The notes beneath the pieces were generated by a model. It searched no databases. It saw only the letters and a list, made by a program, of their open reading frames with translations, and had not been told where the DNA came from. Below are positions 40,718-53,429 of a DNA stretch of 64,000 bases, in pieces. The DNA is from Streptomyces sp. NBC_00162. Lineage in GTDB: Bacteria; Actinomycetota; Actinomycetes; Streptomycetales; Streptomycetaceae. Within the stretch, counting starts at the first letter, position 1; the number at the start of each line of letters is the position of its first letter. Location: positions 6,758,001 through 6,822,000 of the forward strand of contig NZ_CP102509.1 of the NCBI RefSeq assembly GCF_024611995.1, given 5' to 3'. The position numbers and the translations under genes were made by a program.

Positions 40718-40767
40718 AGTAAAGCGGAGGGCCCGCAGCGCATGCGCTGCGGGCCCTCCGCTTTACT
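40718..40767. terminator. 50-bp perfect palindrome, bidirectional terminator
   Basis: Arms 40718-40742 and 40743-40767 are 25-nt exact complements meeting at GCGCATGCGC with no loop. It lies 14 bp after nusB and faces the convergent bldD gene. AAAG and CTTTA flank the core, giving short A- and T-rich ends on both strands. Confidence 0.88.
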
Positions 40768-40806
40768 GCCGCTTGCCCCGGCCCGGTCGGGCCGTGCCCA
40801 AACGGA

Positions 40807-40854
40807 ACCGGCGGGTGACAGGGAGCCTTCGCAGGCTTCCCGGCACCCGCCGGT
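40807..40854 (-). terminator. bldD terminator hairpin
   Basis: ACCGGCGGGTG (40807-40817) pairs with CACCCGCCGGT (40844-40854). A second hairpin, GGGAGCC with GGCTTCCC, lies inside. It is 18 bp past the bldD stop on the minus strand. Confidence 0.7.
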
Positions 40855-40871
40855 AAACGTTTCTGCTGGGA

Positions 40872-41372
40872 CTAGATGTCCTCGTGCGCCACGGCGCGAC
40901 GGGCATCCGCGTCCAGCACGCCCCAGCTGATCAGCTGCTCGGTCAGCACCGAGGGGGACTGGTCGTAGATGACGGCCAGGGTGCGCAGGTCGTCCTGGCG
41001 GATCGACAGCACCTTGCCGTTGTAGTCGCCGCGCTGGCTCTGGATCGTCGCCGCGTAGCGCTGGAGCGGGCCGGCCTTCTCGGCGGGCACGCCCGCCAGG
41101 CGCTCCAGGTCGAGGCGCAGCTTCGGCGGCGGCTCGGCCGCTCCGCCCGGAGTCGTGCCCGGCAGCAGTTCCTGCACCGGCACCCCGTAGAAGTCCGCCA
41201 GCTCGGCAAGACGCTGCACGGTTACGGCACGGTCCCCGCGCTCGTAAGAACCGACGACCACGGCCTTCCACCGGCCCTGGGACTTCTCCTCGACACCGTG
41301 GAGGGAAAGGCCCTGCTGGGTGCGGATGGCGCGGAGCTTGGCCCCGAGCTGTTTGGCGTATTCGCTGGACAT
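40872..41372 (-). CDS. bldD: Developmental master regulator BldD
   Basis: A 166-aa transcription factor that represses sporulation genes during vegetative growth. The N-terminal HTH_3 (Xre-type) domain spans about 10-70 (LGAKLRAIRTQQGLSL, GSYERGDRAVTVQRL). The C-terminal domain contains the c-di-GMP signature R114-G-D116-x8-R125-Q-D-D128, complete here, so dimerisation by tetrameric c-di-GMP is expected. A full-consensus BldD box upstream predicts autoregulation. It is transcribed away from pyrR and toward nusB. It is a strong marker of Streptomyces or a close relative. Confidence 0.98.
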   Translation of the reverse strand: MSSEYAKQLGAKLRAIRTQQGLSLHGVEEKSQGRWKAVVVGSYERGDRAVTVQRLAELADFYGVPVQELLPGTTPGGAAEPPPKLRLDLERLAGVPAEKAGPLQRYAATIQSQRGDYNGKVLSIRQDDLRTLAVIYDQSPSVLTEQLISWGVLDADARRAVAHEDI

Positions 41373-41467
41373 AACGCTCCCGGACGCTGTGACGCTGTGA
41401 CTACATGAACACTGCGACTACGTAACCTCATGCGGCTCCGCCGCGCGGCTGGTAACTCACTGTGAGG

Positions 41468-41480
41468 TTACGCAGCGTTA
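41468..41480. promoter_or_regulatory. BldD box upstream of bldD
   Basis: TTACGCAGCGTTA (41468-41480) fits the BldD consensus TnACnC(A/T)GnGTnA at every defined position; the longer GTTACGCAGCGTTAC (41467-41481) adds a matching outer G-C pair. It lies about 96 bp upstream of the bldD ATG. An 11-bp odd palindrome CTCACTGTGAG (41456-41466) sits directly beside it. Confidence 0.75.
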
Positions 41481-41528
41481 CTTGGGTGCGTCAAGCCGAA
41501 TGGTCTCCATCGCCCCCTTAAGAGCGGC

Positions 41529-41555
41529 CCCAGAGGCCTCGTGAGGGCCTCTGGG
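41529..41555 (+). promoter_or_regulatory. Hairpin in the pyrR 5' region
   Basis: CCCAGAGGCC (41529-41538) pairs with GGCCTCTGGG (41546-41555) across a 7-nt loop. It has no T-run and sits 105 bp before the pyrR ATG, so it may be a leader-RNA structure or a promoter-proximal feature. Confidence 0.4.
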
Positions 41556-41619
41556 TCACAGCCCCGGTGCGGTTCACCGGCCACCCCCTGGTACCGTGGG
41601 ACACGTACATCAGACGTCC

Positions 41620-42263
<644 letters not shown>

Positions 42264-42361
42264 TCCGTACGAGTGAACCGGGCCTCCGCGGGGGTCCGCG
42301 CCGAAGTCTGCCCTGCCTGACCTCCAGCCTGCCTGCCCTCCTGACCTACGGAGCCATCCAG

Positions 42362-43354
42362 ATGAAGCGCCACCTCATCTCGGCCGCCGATCTCACGCGC
42401 GACGACGCCGTCCTGATCCTCGACACCGCCGAGGAGATGGCCCGCGTCGCGGACCGGCCGATCAAGAAGCTGCCCACCCTGCGCGGCCTCACCGTCGTCA
42501 ACCTCTTCTTCGAGGACTCGACCCGGACCCGGATCTCCTTCGAGGCGGCCGCCAAGCGGCTCTCCGCCGACGTCATCAACTTCTCCGCCAAGGGCTCCTC
42601 GGTTTCCAAGGGCGAATCCCTGAAGGACACCGCCCTGACCCTCGAGGCCATGGGCGCCGACGCCGTCGTCATCCGCCACCACGCCTCCGGCGCCCCCTAC
42701 CGGCTCGCGACCTCCGGCTGGATCGACTCCGCCGTGGTCAACGCCGGCGACGGCACCCACGAGCACCCCACCCAGGCCCTGCTGGACGCCTTCACCATGC
42801 GCCGCCGCCTGGTCGGCCGCGACGCCGGCCTCGGCAAGGACCTGAACGGCCGCCGCATCACCATCGTCGGCGACGTCCTGCACAGCCGGGTCGCCCGCTC
42901 CAACGTCCAGCTGCTCCACACCCTCGGCGCCCAGGTCACCGTGGTGGCCCCGCCGACGCTGGTCCCGATCGGCGTCGAGAGCTGGCCGTGCGAGGTCTCG
43001 TACAACCTGGACGAGGTGCTGCCGAAGTCCGATGCGGTGATGATGCTGCGTGTGCAGCGCGAACGCATGAACGCCGCCTTCTTCCCGACCGAGCGCGAGT
43101 ACTCCCGCCGGTACGGGCTCGACGGCGACCGCATGGCGAAGATGCCCGAGCACGCCATCGTGATGCACCCCGGCCCGATGAACCGCGGCATGGAGATCAC
43201 CGCCGGGGTCGCCGACTCAGACCGCTGCACGGCCGTCGAGCAGGTCGCCAACGGCGTCTCCACCCGGATGGCCGTCCTGTACCTCCTGCTGGGCGGATCC
43301 GAGCCCGCCGTCACCACCACGCCCGCCGCCGCCCGTACCGAGGAGAGCAAGTAA
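42362..43354 (+). CDS. pyrB: Aspartate carbamoyltransferase catalytic subunit
   Basis: A 330-aa enzyme joining carbamoyl phosphate to aspartate. The carbamoyl-phosphate motif is [12 protein letters not shown]. The mobile loops contain [16 protein letters not shown] and HPGPMNRG. No pyrI regulatory gene is nearby, so it is the catalytic-only type. The ATG is 98 bp after pyrR. pyrC starts 2 bp after its stop. Confidence 0.96.
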   Translation: MKRHLISAADLTRDDAVLILDTAEEMARVADRPIKKLPTLRGLTVVNLFFEDSTRTRISFEAAAKRLSADVINFSAKGSSVSKGESLKDTALTLEAMGADAVVIRHHASGAPYRLATSGWIDSAVVNAGDGTHEHPTQALLDAFTMRRRLVGRDAGLGKDLNGRRITIVGDVLHSRVARSNVQLLHTLGAQVTVVAPPTLVPIGVESWPCEVSYNLDEVLPKSDAVMMLRVQRERMNAAFFPTEREYSRRYGLDGDRMAKMPEHAIVMHPGPMNRGMEITAGVADSDRCTAVEQVANGVSTRMAVLYLLLGGSEPAVTTTPAAARTEESK

Positions 43355-43356
43355 CC

Positions 43357-44643
43357 ATGAGCAAGATCCTGATCCGTGGCGCGAAGGTACTCGGCGGCGA
43401 GGCGAAGGACGTCCTGATCGACGGCGAGACCATCGCCGAGGTCGGTACGAACCTGTCGGTCGAGGGCGCCACCGTCATCGAGGCCGAGGGCCAGGTCCTC
43501 CTCCCCGGCCTCGTCGACCTGCACACCCACCTGCGCGAGCCCGGCCGCGAGGACTCCGAGACCGTCCTGACCGGCACCCGCGCCGCCGCCTCCGGCGGAT
43601 TCACCGCCGTCTTCGCCATGGCGAACACCTTCCCGGTCGCCGACACCGCCGGCGTCGTCGAGCAGGTCTGGCGCCTGGGCAAGGAGTCCGGCTACTGCGA
43701 CGTGCAGCCCATCGGCGCCGTCACCGTCGGCCTGGAGGGCAAGCAGCTCTCCGAGCTGGGCGCCATGCACGACTCCGCCGCCCGCGTCACCGTCTTCTCC
43801 GACGACGGCAAGTGCGTCGACGACGCCGTGATCATGCGCCGCGCCCTGGAGTACGTGAAGGCCTTCGGCGGCGTCGTCGCCCAGCACGCCCAGGAGCCCC
43901 GCCTGACCGAGGGCGCCCAGATGAACGAGGGCGTCGTCTCCGCCGAGCTGGGCCTCGGCGGCTGGCCGGCCGTCGCCGAGGAGTCGATCATCGCCCGCGA
44001 CGTCCTCCTCGCCGAGCACGTCGGCTCCCGCGTGCACATCTGCCACCTCTCCACCGCCGGCTCCGTCGAGATCGTCCGCTGGGCGAAGTCCCGCGGCATC
44101 GACGTCACCGCCGAGGTCACCCCGCACCACCTGCTCCTCACCGACGAGCTCGTCCGCTCGTACAACGCGGTCTACAAGGTCAACCCGCCGCTGCGCACCG
44201 AGAAGGACGTGCTGGCCCTGCGCGAGGCGCTCGCCGACGGCACGATCGACATCGTCGCCACCGACCACGCCCCGCACCCGCACGAGGACAAGGACTGCGA
44301 GTGGGCCGCCGCCGCCATGGGCATGGTCGGCCTGGAGACCGCGCTCTCCGTCGTCCAGCAGACGATGGTGGAGACCGGACTGCTCGACTGGGCGGGTGTC
44401 GCCGAGCGGATGTCCTTCGCCCCGGCCCGCATCGGCGGCCTGGAGAACCACGGCCGTCCCGTCTCGGCAGGTGAACCCGCGAACCTGACCTTGGTCGATA
44501 CCTCGTACCGTGGTGTCGTGGACCCCGCACACTTCGCCTCCCGCAGCCGCAACACGCCTTACGAGGGCCGTGAGCTGCCGGGTCGCGTCACTCACACCTT
44601 CCTGCGGGGCCGGGCAACGGTCGTGGACGGGACGCTGGCGTGA
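43357..44643 (+). CDS. pyrC: Dihydroorotase
   Basis: A 428-aa type I dihydroorotase that cyclises carbamoyl aspartate. Metal ligands are in DLHTHLREPG (HxH), in QHAQEP (His), in HICHLSTAGS (His) and in ATDHAPHP (Asp). The GTG of the following membrane-protein gene overlaps its TGA. It follows pyrB by 2 bp. Confidence 0.96.
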   Translation: MSKILIRGAKVLGGEAKDVLIDGETIAEVGTNLSVEGATVIEAEGQVLLPGLVDLHTHLREPGREDSETVLTGTRAAASGGFTAVFAMANTFPVADTAGVVEQVWRLGKESGYCDVQPIGAVTVGLEGKQLSELGAMHDSAARVTVFSDDGKCVDDAVIMRRALEYVKAFGGVVAQHAQEPRLTEGAQMNEGVVSAELGLGGWPAVAEESIIARDVLLAEHVGSRVHICHLSTAGSVEIVRWAKSRGIDVTAEVTPHHLLLTDELVRSYNAVYKVNPPLRTEKDVLALREALADGTIDIVATDHAPHPHEDKDCEWAAAAMGMVGLETALSVVQQTMVETGLLDWAGVAERMSFAPARIGGLENHGRPVSAGEPANLTLVDTSYRGVVDPAHFASRSRNTPYEGRELPGRVTHTFLRGRATVVDGTLA

Positions 44644-45230
44644 CACCTGCAGTAATCCAACTGGCCGCCGAGGCCGCCGAACGACAGTCGGCGGAGGTGA
44701 CCTCTTTCGGCGCCCGCATCGCGTGGGTGATCGGGCTGGTCGTCTTCATCGCGTTCGTGTACTGGCTGATGCGGCAGGGCTGGAAATGGCGCGGCGCCCT
44801 GCAGAACGACCTGCCGGAGCTGCCCGCCGCCCCCGACGGTCTCCCCGAGCACCGGCTGGCCCTGACCGGCCGGTACCACGGGTCCACCACCGCCGGGCAG
44901 TGGCTCGACCGGATAGTCGCCCACGGGCTGGGTCTGCGCAGCCGGGTCGAGCTCACGCTCACCGACGCGGGCCTCGACGTGGTCCGTCCGGGGGCCAACG
45001 ACTTCTTCGTACCGGCCGCGCAGCTGCGCGGCGCCCGCCTCGACAAGGGAATCGCGGGCAAGGTACTCACCGAGGGCGGTCTGCTCGTCGTCACCTGGGC
45101 GCACGGTGACAAGCTGATCGACTCCGGATTCCGCTCCGACCGTGCGGCCGAGCACGCCGCCTGGGTCGAGGCGATCAACCTCATGAACTCATCCGACTCA
45201 TCCATCACGACGGAAGGCGCCGAACGATGA
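44640..45230 (+). CDS. PH-like domain membrane protein within the pyr operon
   Basis: A 196-aa protein. One TM helix lies at about 28-48 ([19 protein letters not shown]). The C-terminal part (about 70-180) looks like a small beta-rich PH-like domain ([54 protein letters not shown]). It overlaps pyrC and carA by 4 bp at each end, so it is translationally locked into the operon. No pyrimidine enzyme motif is seen; a conserved actinomycete protein of unknown function. Confidence 0.78.
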   Translation: MTPAVIQLAAEAAERQSAEVTSFGARIAWVIGLVVFIAFVYWLMRQGWKWRGALQNDLPELPAAPDGLPEHRLALTGRYHGSTTAGQWLDRIVAHGLGLRSRVELTLTDAGLDVVRPGANDFFVPAAQLRGARLDKGIAGKVLTEGGLLVVTWAHGDKLIDSGFRSDRAAEHAAWVEAINLMNSSDSSITTEGAER

Positions 45231-46376
45231 CGACCTCCACCAGGGGAGCAGCCAAAGCTCCCGCCGTACTTGTCCTGGAGGACGGTCGGATCTTCCGCGG
45301 CCGCGCCTACGGCGCCCACGGGGAGACCTTCGGCGAGGCCGTGTTCTCCACCGGCATGACCGGCTACCAGGAGACCCTCACCGACCCGTCGTACCACCGC
45401 CAGGTCGTCGTGATGACCGCCCCGCACGTGGGCAACACCGGCGTCAACGACGAGGACCCCGAGTCCTCCCGCATCTGGGTGTCCGGGTACGTCGTACGCG
45501 ACCCCGCCCGCGTCCCCTCCAACTGGCGCTCCCGGCGCTCGCTGGACGAGGAGCTGGTCAAGCAGGGCGTCGTCGGGATCTCCGGCATCGACACCCGCGC
45601 CCTGACCCGCCACCTGCGCGAGCGCGGCGCCATGCGCGTCGGCATCTTCTCCGGCAACGCGATCGCCGACGACGGCATGCTGCTCGCCAAGGTCCGCCAG
45701 GCCCCCGAGATGAGCGGCGCCGACCTCTCCGCCGAGGTCGCCACCAAGGAGACGTACGTCGTCCCCGCCATCGGCGAGAAGAAGTTCACCGTGGCCGCCG
45801 TCGACCTCGGCATCAAGGGCATGACCCCGCACCGGATGGCCGAGCGCGGCATCGAGGTGCACGTGCTGCCCGCCACCGCCACCCTCGAGGACGTGTACGC
45901 GGTCAACCCGGACGGCGTGTTCTTCTCCAACGGCCCGGGCGACCCGGCCACCGCCGACCACGCGGTCTCCGTCATGCAGGGCGTCCTGGAGCGCAAGACC
46001 CCGCTCTTCGGCATCTGCTTCGGAAACCAGATCCTGGGCCGCGCGCTCGGCTTCGGCACCTACAAGCTGAAGTACGGCCACCGCGGCATCAACCAGCCCG
46101 TCCAGGACCGCACCACCGGCAAGGTCGAGATCACCGCGCACAACCACGGCTTCGCCGTCGACGCGCCCCTCGACAAGGTCTCCGAGACCCCCTACGGCCG
46201 CGCCGAGGTCTCGCACGTCTGCCTCAACGACAACGTGGTGGAAGGCCTCCAGCTGCTCGACCAGCCGGCCTTCAGCGTCCAGTACCACCCCGAAGCGGCC
46301 GCCGGCCCGCACGACGCCGCGTACCTCTTCGACCGCTTCACGTCTCTGATGAACACCGCCCCGATGGAGGCCGAGC

Positions 46377-46384
<8 letters not shown>
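45227..46384 (+). CDS. carA: Carbamoyl-phosphate synthase small (glutaminase) subunit
   Basis: A 385-aa glutamine amidotransferase that feeds ammonia to CarB. The nucleophile is in [15 protein letters not shown], and the triad His and Glu in [15 protein letters not shown]. An N-terminal CarA domain ([33 protein letters not shown]) is intact. The ATG overlaps the previous stop; carB starts 8 bp before its end. Confidence 0.96.
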
Positions 46385-49685
<3,301 letters not shown>

Positions 49686-49695
49686 CAGCCCGTAC

Positions 49696-49736
49696 GAAAG
49701 GGGGGCACCGGCACAGCGACCGGTGTCCCCCCTTTC
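49696..49736 (+). terminator. Hairpin between carB and pyrD
   Basis: GAAAGGGGGGCACCGG (49696-49711) pairs with CCGGTGTCCCCCCTTTC (49720-49736) with one bulged base and an 8-nt loop. The right arm ends in CTTTC. It may end or attenuate the carAB transcript before pyrD. Confidence 0.65.
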
Positions 49737-49763
49737 ATGAGCGCATAAGGGATATTTCGGACG

Positions 49764-50873
49764 ATGTACAAACTGTTCTTCAACCTCGTCTTCAAGCGCA
49801 TGGACCCGGAGCAGGCCCACTACCTGGCCTTCCGGTGGATCCGCCTCGCAGCCCGCGTCCCGGTGCTGCGGACCTTCGTCGCGGCCTGGCTCGCCCCGCG
49901 CTTCAAGGAACTGCGCACCGAGGCCCTCGGCCTGCGGATGCACGGCCCCTTCGGCCTCGCCGCGGGCTTCGACAAGAACGCGGTCGCCATCGACGGGATG
50001 TCGATGCTCGGCTTCGACCACATCGAGATCGGCACCGTCACCGCCGAGGCGCAGCCGGGCAACCCCAAGAAGCGGCTGTTCCGGCTGGTGCCGGACCGCG
50101 CGCTGATCAACCGCATGGGCTTCAACAACGAGGGCTCGGCGGCCGTCGCCGCCCGCCTGGCCGCCCGTACGCCGGTCTTCAACACGGTGGTCGGCGTCAA
50201 CATCGGCAAGACCAAGGTCGTGCCCGAGGAGGAGGCGGTGGCGGACTACGTCGCTTCGACCGAGCGCCTCGCCCGGCACGCCGACTACCTCGTCGTGAAC
50301 GTCTCCTCGCCCAACACCCCCGGGCTGCGCAACCTCCAGGCGACGGAGTCGCTGCGCCCGCTGCTGTCGGCCGTACGCGAGGCCGCCGACCGGGTGGTGA
50401 CGGACCGCAGGGTCCCGCTGCTGGTCAAGATCGCCCCGGACCTGGCCGACGAGGACGTCGACGCGGTCGCGGACCTGGCCCTGGAGCTCGGCCTGGACGG
50501 CATCATCGCGACGAACACCACCATCGCCCGCGAGGGCCTCGGGCTGACGTCCTCGCCCGAGCTGGTCAAGGAGACCGGCGGCCTGTCCGGCGCCCCGGTC
50601 AAGGCGCGCTCCCTGGAGGTCCTGCGCCGCCTGTACGCCCGTGTGGGGGACCGGCTGGTCCTCGTCGGCGTCGGGGGCGTCGAGACCGCCGAGGACGCCT
50701 GGCAGCGGATCCTGGCCGGCGCGACGCTGGTGCAGGGCTACAGCGCCTTCATCTACGAGGGCCCGTTCTACGCCCGCGCCATCCACAAGGGCCTGGCGGC
50801 GCGCCTGGCCAACAGCCCGTACGCGACGCTCGCCGAAGCAGTGGGCGCCGAGACCCGAAAGGCCGCGAAGTGA
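49764..50873 (+). CDS. pyrD: Class 2 dihydroorotate dehydrogenase (quinone)
   Basis: A 369-aa FMN enzyme oxidising dihydroorotate, coupled to the quinone pool. The N-terminal helices ([20 protein letters not shown]) mark the membrane-associated class 2. FMN and substrate sites are in [15 protein letters not shown] and NRMGFNNEG; the catalytic Ser lies in [12 protein letters not shown]. The ATG follows a 78-bp gap with a hairpin. Its stop overlaps the pyrF GTG. Confidence 0.95.
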   Translation: MYKLFFNLVFKRMDPEQAHYLAFRWIRLAARVPVLRTFVAAWLAPRFKELRTEALGLRMHGPFGLAAGFDKNAVAIDGMSMLGFDHIEIGTVTAEAQPGNPKKRLFRLVPDRALINRMGFNNEGSAAVAARLAARTPVFNTVVGVNIGKTKVVPEEEAVADYVASTERLARHADYLVVNVSSPNTPGLRNLQATESLRPLLSAVREAADRVVTDRRVPLLVKIAPDLADEDVDAVADLALELGLDGIIATNTTIAREGLGLTSSPELVKETGGLSGAPVKARSLEVLRRLYARVGDRLVLVGVGGVETAEDAWQRILAGATLVQGYSAFIYEGPFYARAIHKGLAARLANSPYATLAEAVGAETRKAAK

Positions 50874-51712
50874 GCACTGTGACCCCGTTCGGCACCCGCC
50901 TCCGCGAGGCGATGGACTCCCGCGGCCCGCTGTGCGTGGGCATCGACCCGCACGCGGCGCTGCTGGCGCAGTGGGGCCTGGACGACGACGTCGCGGGCCT
51001 GGAGCGGTTCTCCCGTACGGTCGTCGAGGCGCTGGCGGACTCGGTGGCGGTCTTCAAGCCGCAGGCGGCCTTCTTCGAGCGGTTCGGCTCGCGGGGTGTC
51101 GCGGTGCTGGAGCAGACGGTCGCGGACGCCCGTTCCGCGGGCGCGCTGGTCGTGATGGACGCGAAGCGGGGCGACATCGGCTCGACGATGGCGGCGTACG
51201 CCTCGGCCTTCCTGGATCCCGCCTCCCCGCTCTTCTCCGACGCGCTGACGGTGTCCCCGTACCTGGGCTACGGCTCGCTGGAGCCCGCGGTGGCGCTGGC
51301 GCGCGAGTCGGGGGCGGGGCTCTTCGTGCTGGCCCTGACCTCGAACCCGGAAGGGGCGGAGGTCCAGCGGGCGGTGCGGTCGGACGGCCGGTCGGTCGGG
51401 GCGACGATGCTGGCGCACCTGGCGGAGGAGAACAAGGGCGCCGAGCCCATGGGCTCCTTCGGGGCCGTGGTCGGCGCCACGCTGGGCGACCTGTCCTCCT
51501 TCGACCTGGACATCAACGGGCCGCTGCTGGCCCCCGGCATCGGCGCGCAGGGCGCGACGGCGGCCGACCTGCCGGCGGTCTTCGGCGCGGCCGTGCGCAA
51601 CGTCGTCCCGAACGTGTCGCGGGGCGTTCTGAAGCACGGCCCGGACATCGCGGCCCTCCGTGCCAGCGCGGCCGCTTTCGCGGACGAAATCCGCGCGGCC
51701 GTCTCCGCTTAG
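50870..51712 (+). CDS. pyrF: Orotidine 5'-phosphate decarboxylase
   Basis: A 280-aa type 2 OMP decarboxylase making UMP. The active-site signature is MDAKRGDIGSTM. The N-terminal CVGIDPHAALL and later FKPQAAFFERFG are typical of the type 2 family. The GTG start overlaps the pyrD stop (GTGA). It is the last enzyme of the cluster; sIHF follows after 321 bp. Confidence 0.95.
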   Translation: MSTVTPFGTRLREAMDSRGPLCVGIDPHAALLAQWGLDDDVAGLERFSRTVVEALADSVAVFKPQAAFFERFGSRGVAVLEQTVADARSAGALVVMDAKRGDIGSTMAAYASAFLDPASPLFSDALTVSPYLGYGSLEPAVALARESGAGLFVLALTSNPEGAEVQRAVRSDGRSVGATMLAHLAEENKGAEPMGSFGAVVGATLGDLSSFDLDINGPLLAPGIGAQGATAADLPAVFGAAVRNVVPNVSRGVLKHGPDIAALRASAAAFADEIRAAVSA

Positions 51713-51809
51713 CGCCCGCACGGTCGCCGCGGCACGCGGATTCGGCGCGTTCAAGGACGCCGTCGGACGGGCCCATCGGAAGGTTTGACGAAATTCGAAC
51801 GTCCTTCAC

Positions 51810-51835
51810 CGGACAAAACAGGGGTATTTTGTCCG
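51810..51835. promoter_or_regulatory. Inverted repeat overlapping the -10 upstream of sIHF
   Basis: CGGACAAAA (51810-51818) and TTTTGTCCG (51827-51835) are exact complements with an 8-nt spacer. The right arm overlaps TATTTT (51825-51830). The geometry (two half-sites about 17 bp apart) suggests a dimeric repressor site, but no known consensus is recognised. Confidence 0.5.
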
Positions 51836-51837
51836 TG

Positions 51838-51909
51838 ATGTACGGTTCAGTGGAGGCTGACCAGGACTTTTCGTCCGTTCTCGCTGACTGGAGCGGCCAT
51901 GCCCGCTAG
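51838..51909 (+). CDS. Candidate leaderless 23-aa small protein upstream of sIHF
   Basis: A 23-codon ORF (ATG at 51838, TAG at 51907-51909) encoding an acidic peptide beginning MYGSVEADQDF. TATTTT lies 7 nt before the ATG, the same spacing seen for the probably leaderless genes of this window, and there is no Shine-Dalgarno. It ends 124 bp before sIHF. It could be a leader peptide, a real small protein or chance; conservation would decide. Confidence 0.35.
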   Translation: MYGSVEADQDFSSVLADWSGHAR

Positions 51910-52033
51910 TCTCCGATCAGAGTGAACGAGCAGCGAACGAGTAATACCGCTGTTCGGGAGCTCGCCTGGTGTGGTGCCCTTGGGCTCCCCACCGGTCCGT
52001 ATCCGACAGTTCGACATCCGAGGTGACGTAGGC

Positions 52034-52357
52034 GTGGCTCTTCCGCCCCTTACCCCTGAACAGCGCGCAGCCGCGCTCGAAAAGGCCGCCGCGGCTCGCC
52101 GGGAGCGGGCCGAGGTGAAGAATCGACTCAAGCACTCCGGCGCCTCCCTCCAGGAGGTCATCAAGACGGGCCAGGAGAACGACGTCATCGGCAAGATGAA
52201 GGTCTCCGCCCTGCTGGAGTCCCTGCCTGGCGTGGGCAAGGTGCGCGCCAAGCAGATCATGGAGCGCCTCGGCATCTCCGAGTCCCGGCGTGTCCGAGGT
52301 CTCGGTTCCAACCAGATCGCTTCTCTGGAGCGTGAGTTCGGCACCCCTGCCGGCTGA
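52034..52357 (+). CDS. sihF: Streptomyces integration host factor (sIHF/mIHF)
   Basis: A 107-aa nucleoid protein of actinobacteria, unrelated to enterobacterial IHF. The N-terminal helix ([20 protein letters not shown]) and the DNA-contacting helix-hairpin-helix [21 protein letters not shown] are present. It bends and condenses DNA and affects sporulation and antibiotic synthesis. GTG at 52034 is chosen from the family's [10 protein letters not shown] start and a GAGGTGA Shine-Dalgarno; longer in-frame ATG starts upstream are rejected. It lies between pyrF and gmk. Confidence 0.95.
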   Translation: MALPPLTPEQRAAALEKAAAARRERAEVKNRLKHSGASLQEVIKTGQENDVIGKMKVSALLESLPGVGKVRAKQIMERLGISESRRVRGLGSNQIASLEREFGTPAG

Positions 52358-52382
52358 CGCGTCGCCCGGAGTTCTTCCGGCG

Positions 52383-52412
52383 TTCTCATGCAGTCCCGGG
52401 AACCTGGATAAT
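52383..52412 (+). promoter_or_regulatory. Likely promoter of leaderless gmk
   Basis: TTCTCA (52383-52388), 18 bp, then GATAAT (52407-52412), 6 nt before the gmk ATG. GATAAT is the best -10 hexamer in this window. No Shine-Dalgarno is present, consistent with leaderless initiation. Confidence 0.45.
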
Positions 52413-52418
52413 CGCTCT

Positions 52419-52982
52419 ATGGCAGCAGAGGTTCGTCCGCGGCTGACCGTGCTCTCCGGCCCTTCGGGGGTCGGCAAGAGCACGGTCGTCGCGCATATGC
52501 GCAAGGTCCACCCGGAGGTATGGCTCTCGGTGTCGGCCACCACCCGCAAGCCGCGGCCCGGTGAGCGACACGGAGTCCACTACTTCTTCGTCAACGACGA
52601 CGAGTTCGACAAGCTGATCGCCAATGGCGAGCTGCTGGAGTGGGCCGAATTCGCGGGCAACCGCTACGGCACACCCCGCGGCGCGGTACTGGAACGCCTG
52701 GACAACGGCGAGCCGGTACTGCTGGAGATCGACCTCCAGGGCGCACGGCTCGTCCGCGAGTCCATGCCCGACGCCCAGCTGGTCTTCCTGGCCCCGCCGA
52801 GCTGGGACGAACTGGTCCGCCGGCTGACCGGCCGGGGCACCGAATCGGCCGAGGTCATCGAGCGCAGGCTCGAGACGGCGAAGATCGAACTCGCTGCCGA
52901 ATCCGAGTTCGACACCACCCTCGTCAACACCTCCGTCGAGGACGTAGCCCGTGAGCTGCTAGCCTTGATGAACGTTGTCTGA
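52419..52982 (+). CDS. gmk: Guanylate kinase
   Basis: A 187-aa P-loop kinase phosphorylating GMP to GDP. Walker A is [17 protein letters not shown]-binding residues lie in [22 protein letters not shown], and the lid region contains [20 protein letters not shown] at 52419 is chosen because the family begins just before [12 protein letters not shown] and because GATAAT lies 6 nt upstream; an in-frame ATG at 52290 overlaps sIHF. It precedes rpoZ, as in most bacteria. Confidence 0.96.
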   Translation: MAAEVRPRLTVLSGPSGVGKSTVVAHMRKVHPEVWLSVSATTRKPRPGERHGVHYFFVNDDEFDKLIANGELLEWAEFAGNRYGTPRGAVLERLDNGEPVLLEIDLQGARLVRESMPDAQLVFLAPPSWDELVRRLTGRGTESAEVIERRLETAKIELAAESEFDTTLVNTSVEDVARELLALMNVV

Positions 52983-53055
52983 TCGTCGATCGATGTTTCT
53001 GAGTCGATCAGTACCCGATCGCTTCGATCTTTTTCCCATCTTCGGAAGGTAGAGC

Positions 53056-53328
53056 GTGTCCTCTTCCATTACTGCGCCCGAGGGCATCATCAACCCGCCG
53101 ATCGACGAGCTGCTCGAGGCCACGGACTCGAAGTACAGCCTCGTGATCTACGCGGCCAAGCGCGCGCGTCAGATCAACGCGTACTACTCGCAGCTCGGTG
53201 AGGGCCTGCTCGAGTACGTCGGCCCGCTGGTGGACACCCACGTCCACGAGAAGCCGCTTTCGATCGCGCTGCGCGAGATCAACGCGGGTCTGCTGACCTC
53301 CGAGGCCATCGAGGCCCCGGCTCAGTAA
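53056..53328 (+). CDS. rpoZ: RNA polymerase omega subunit
   Basis: A 90-aa subunit that stabilises RNA polymerase and, with RelA products, takes part in ppGpp responses in many bacteria. [29 protein letters not shown] is the omega core, with the PLSIALREI segment at the end. The GTG start follows a GGAAGGTAGAG Shine-Dalgarno. It is between gmk and coaBC, the usual place. A perfect terminator hairpin follows. Confidence 0.96.
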   Translation: MSSSITAPEGIINPPIDELLEATDSKYSLVIYAAKRARQINAYYSQLGEGLLEYVGPLVDTHVHEKPLSIALREINAGLLTSEAIEAPAQ

Positions 53329-53346
53329 GGCACCGAGAATTCCTTT

Positions 53347-53385
53347 CACCACAGGCCCGGCAGAACATCTGCCGGGCCTGTGGTG
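53347..53385 (+). terminator. Terminator after rpoZ
   Basis: A perfect 18-bp inverted repeat (53347-53364 with 53368-53385) around CCCGGCAGA and a 3-nt loop, 18 bp past the rpoZ stop. No strong T-run follows. Confidence 0.8.
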
Positions 53386-53429
53386 TGTCATGGGTAGGTA
53401 CGAGGATCAGAGCCGAAGGGGAGTGTGCG

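Larger units (their letters stand above)
51713..52033 (+). other. Intergenic region pyrF-sIHF
   Basis: This 321-bp spacer holds the pyrF end and sIHF promoter and leader. A 9-bp-arm inverted repeat overlaps a TATTTT -10-like hexamer, with a short ORF right behind it. Nothing resembling a strong terminator follows pyrF, and no other gene is apparent. Confidence 0.5.

Noticed and set aside
40718..40767. The nusB palindrome as an attachment site or IS remnant
   Set aside because: It sits exactly between two convergent genes, has flanking A/T ends and no target duplication, so a terminator explains it better.
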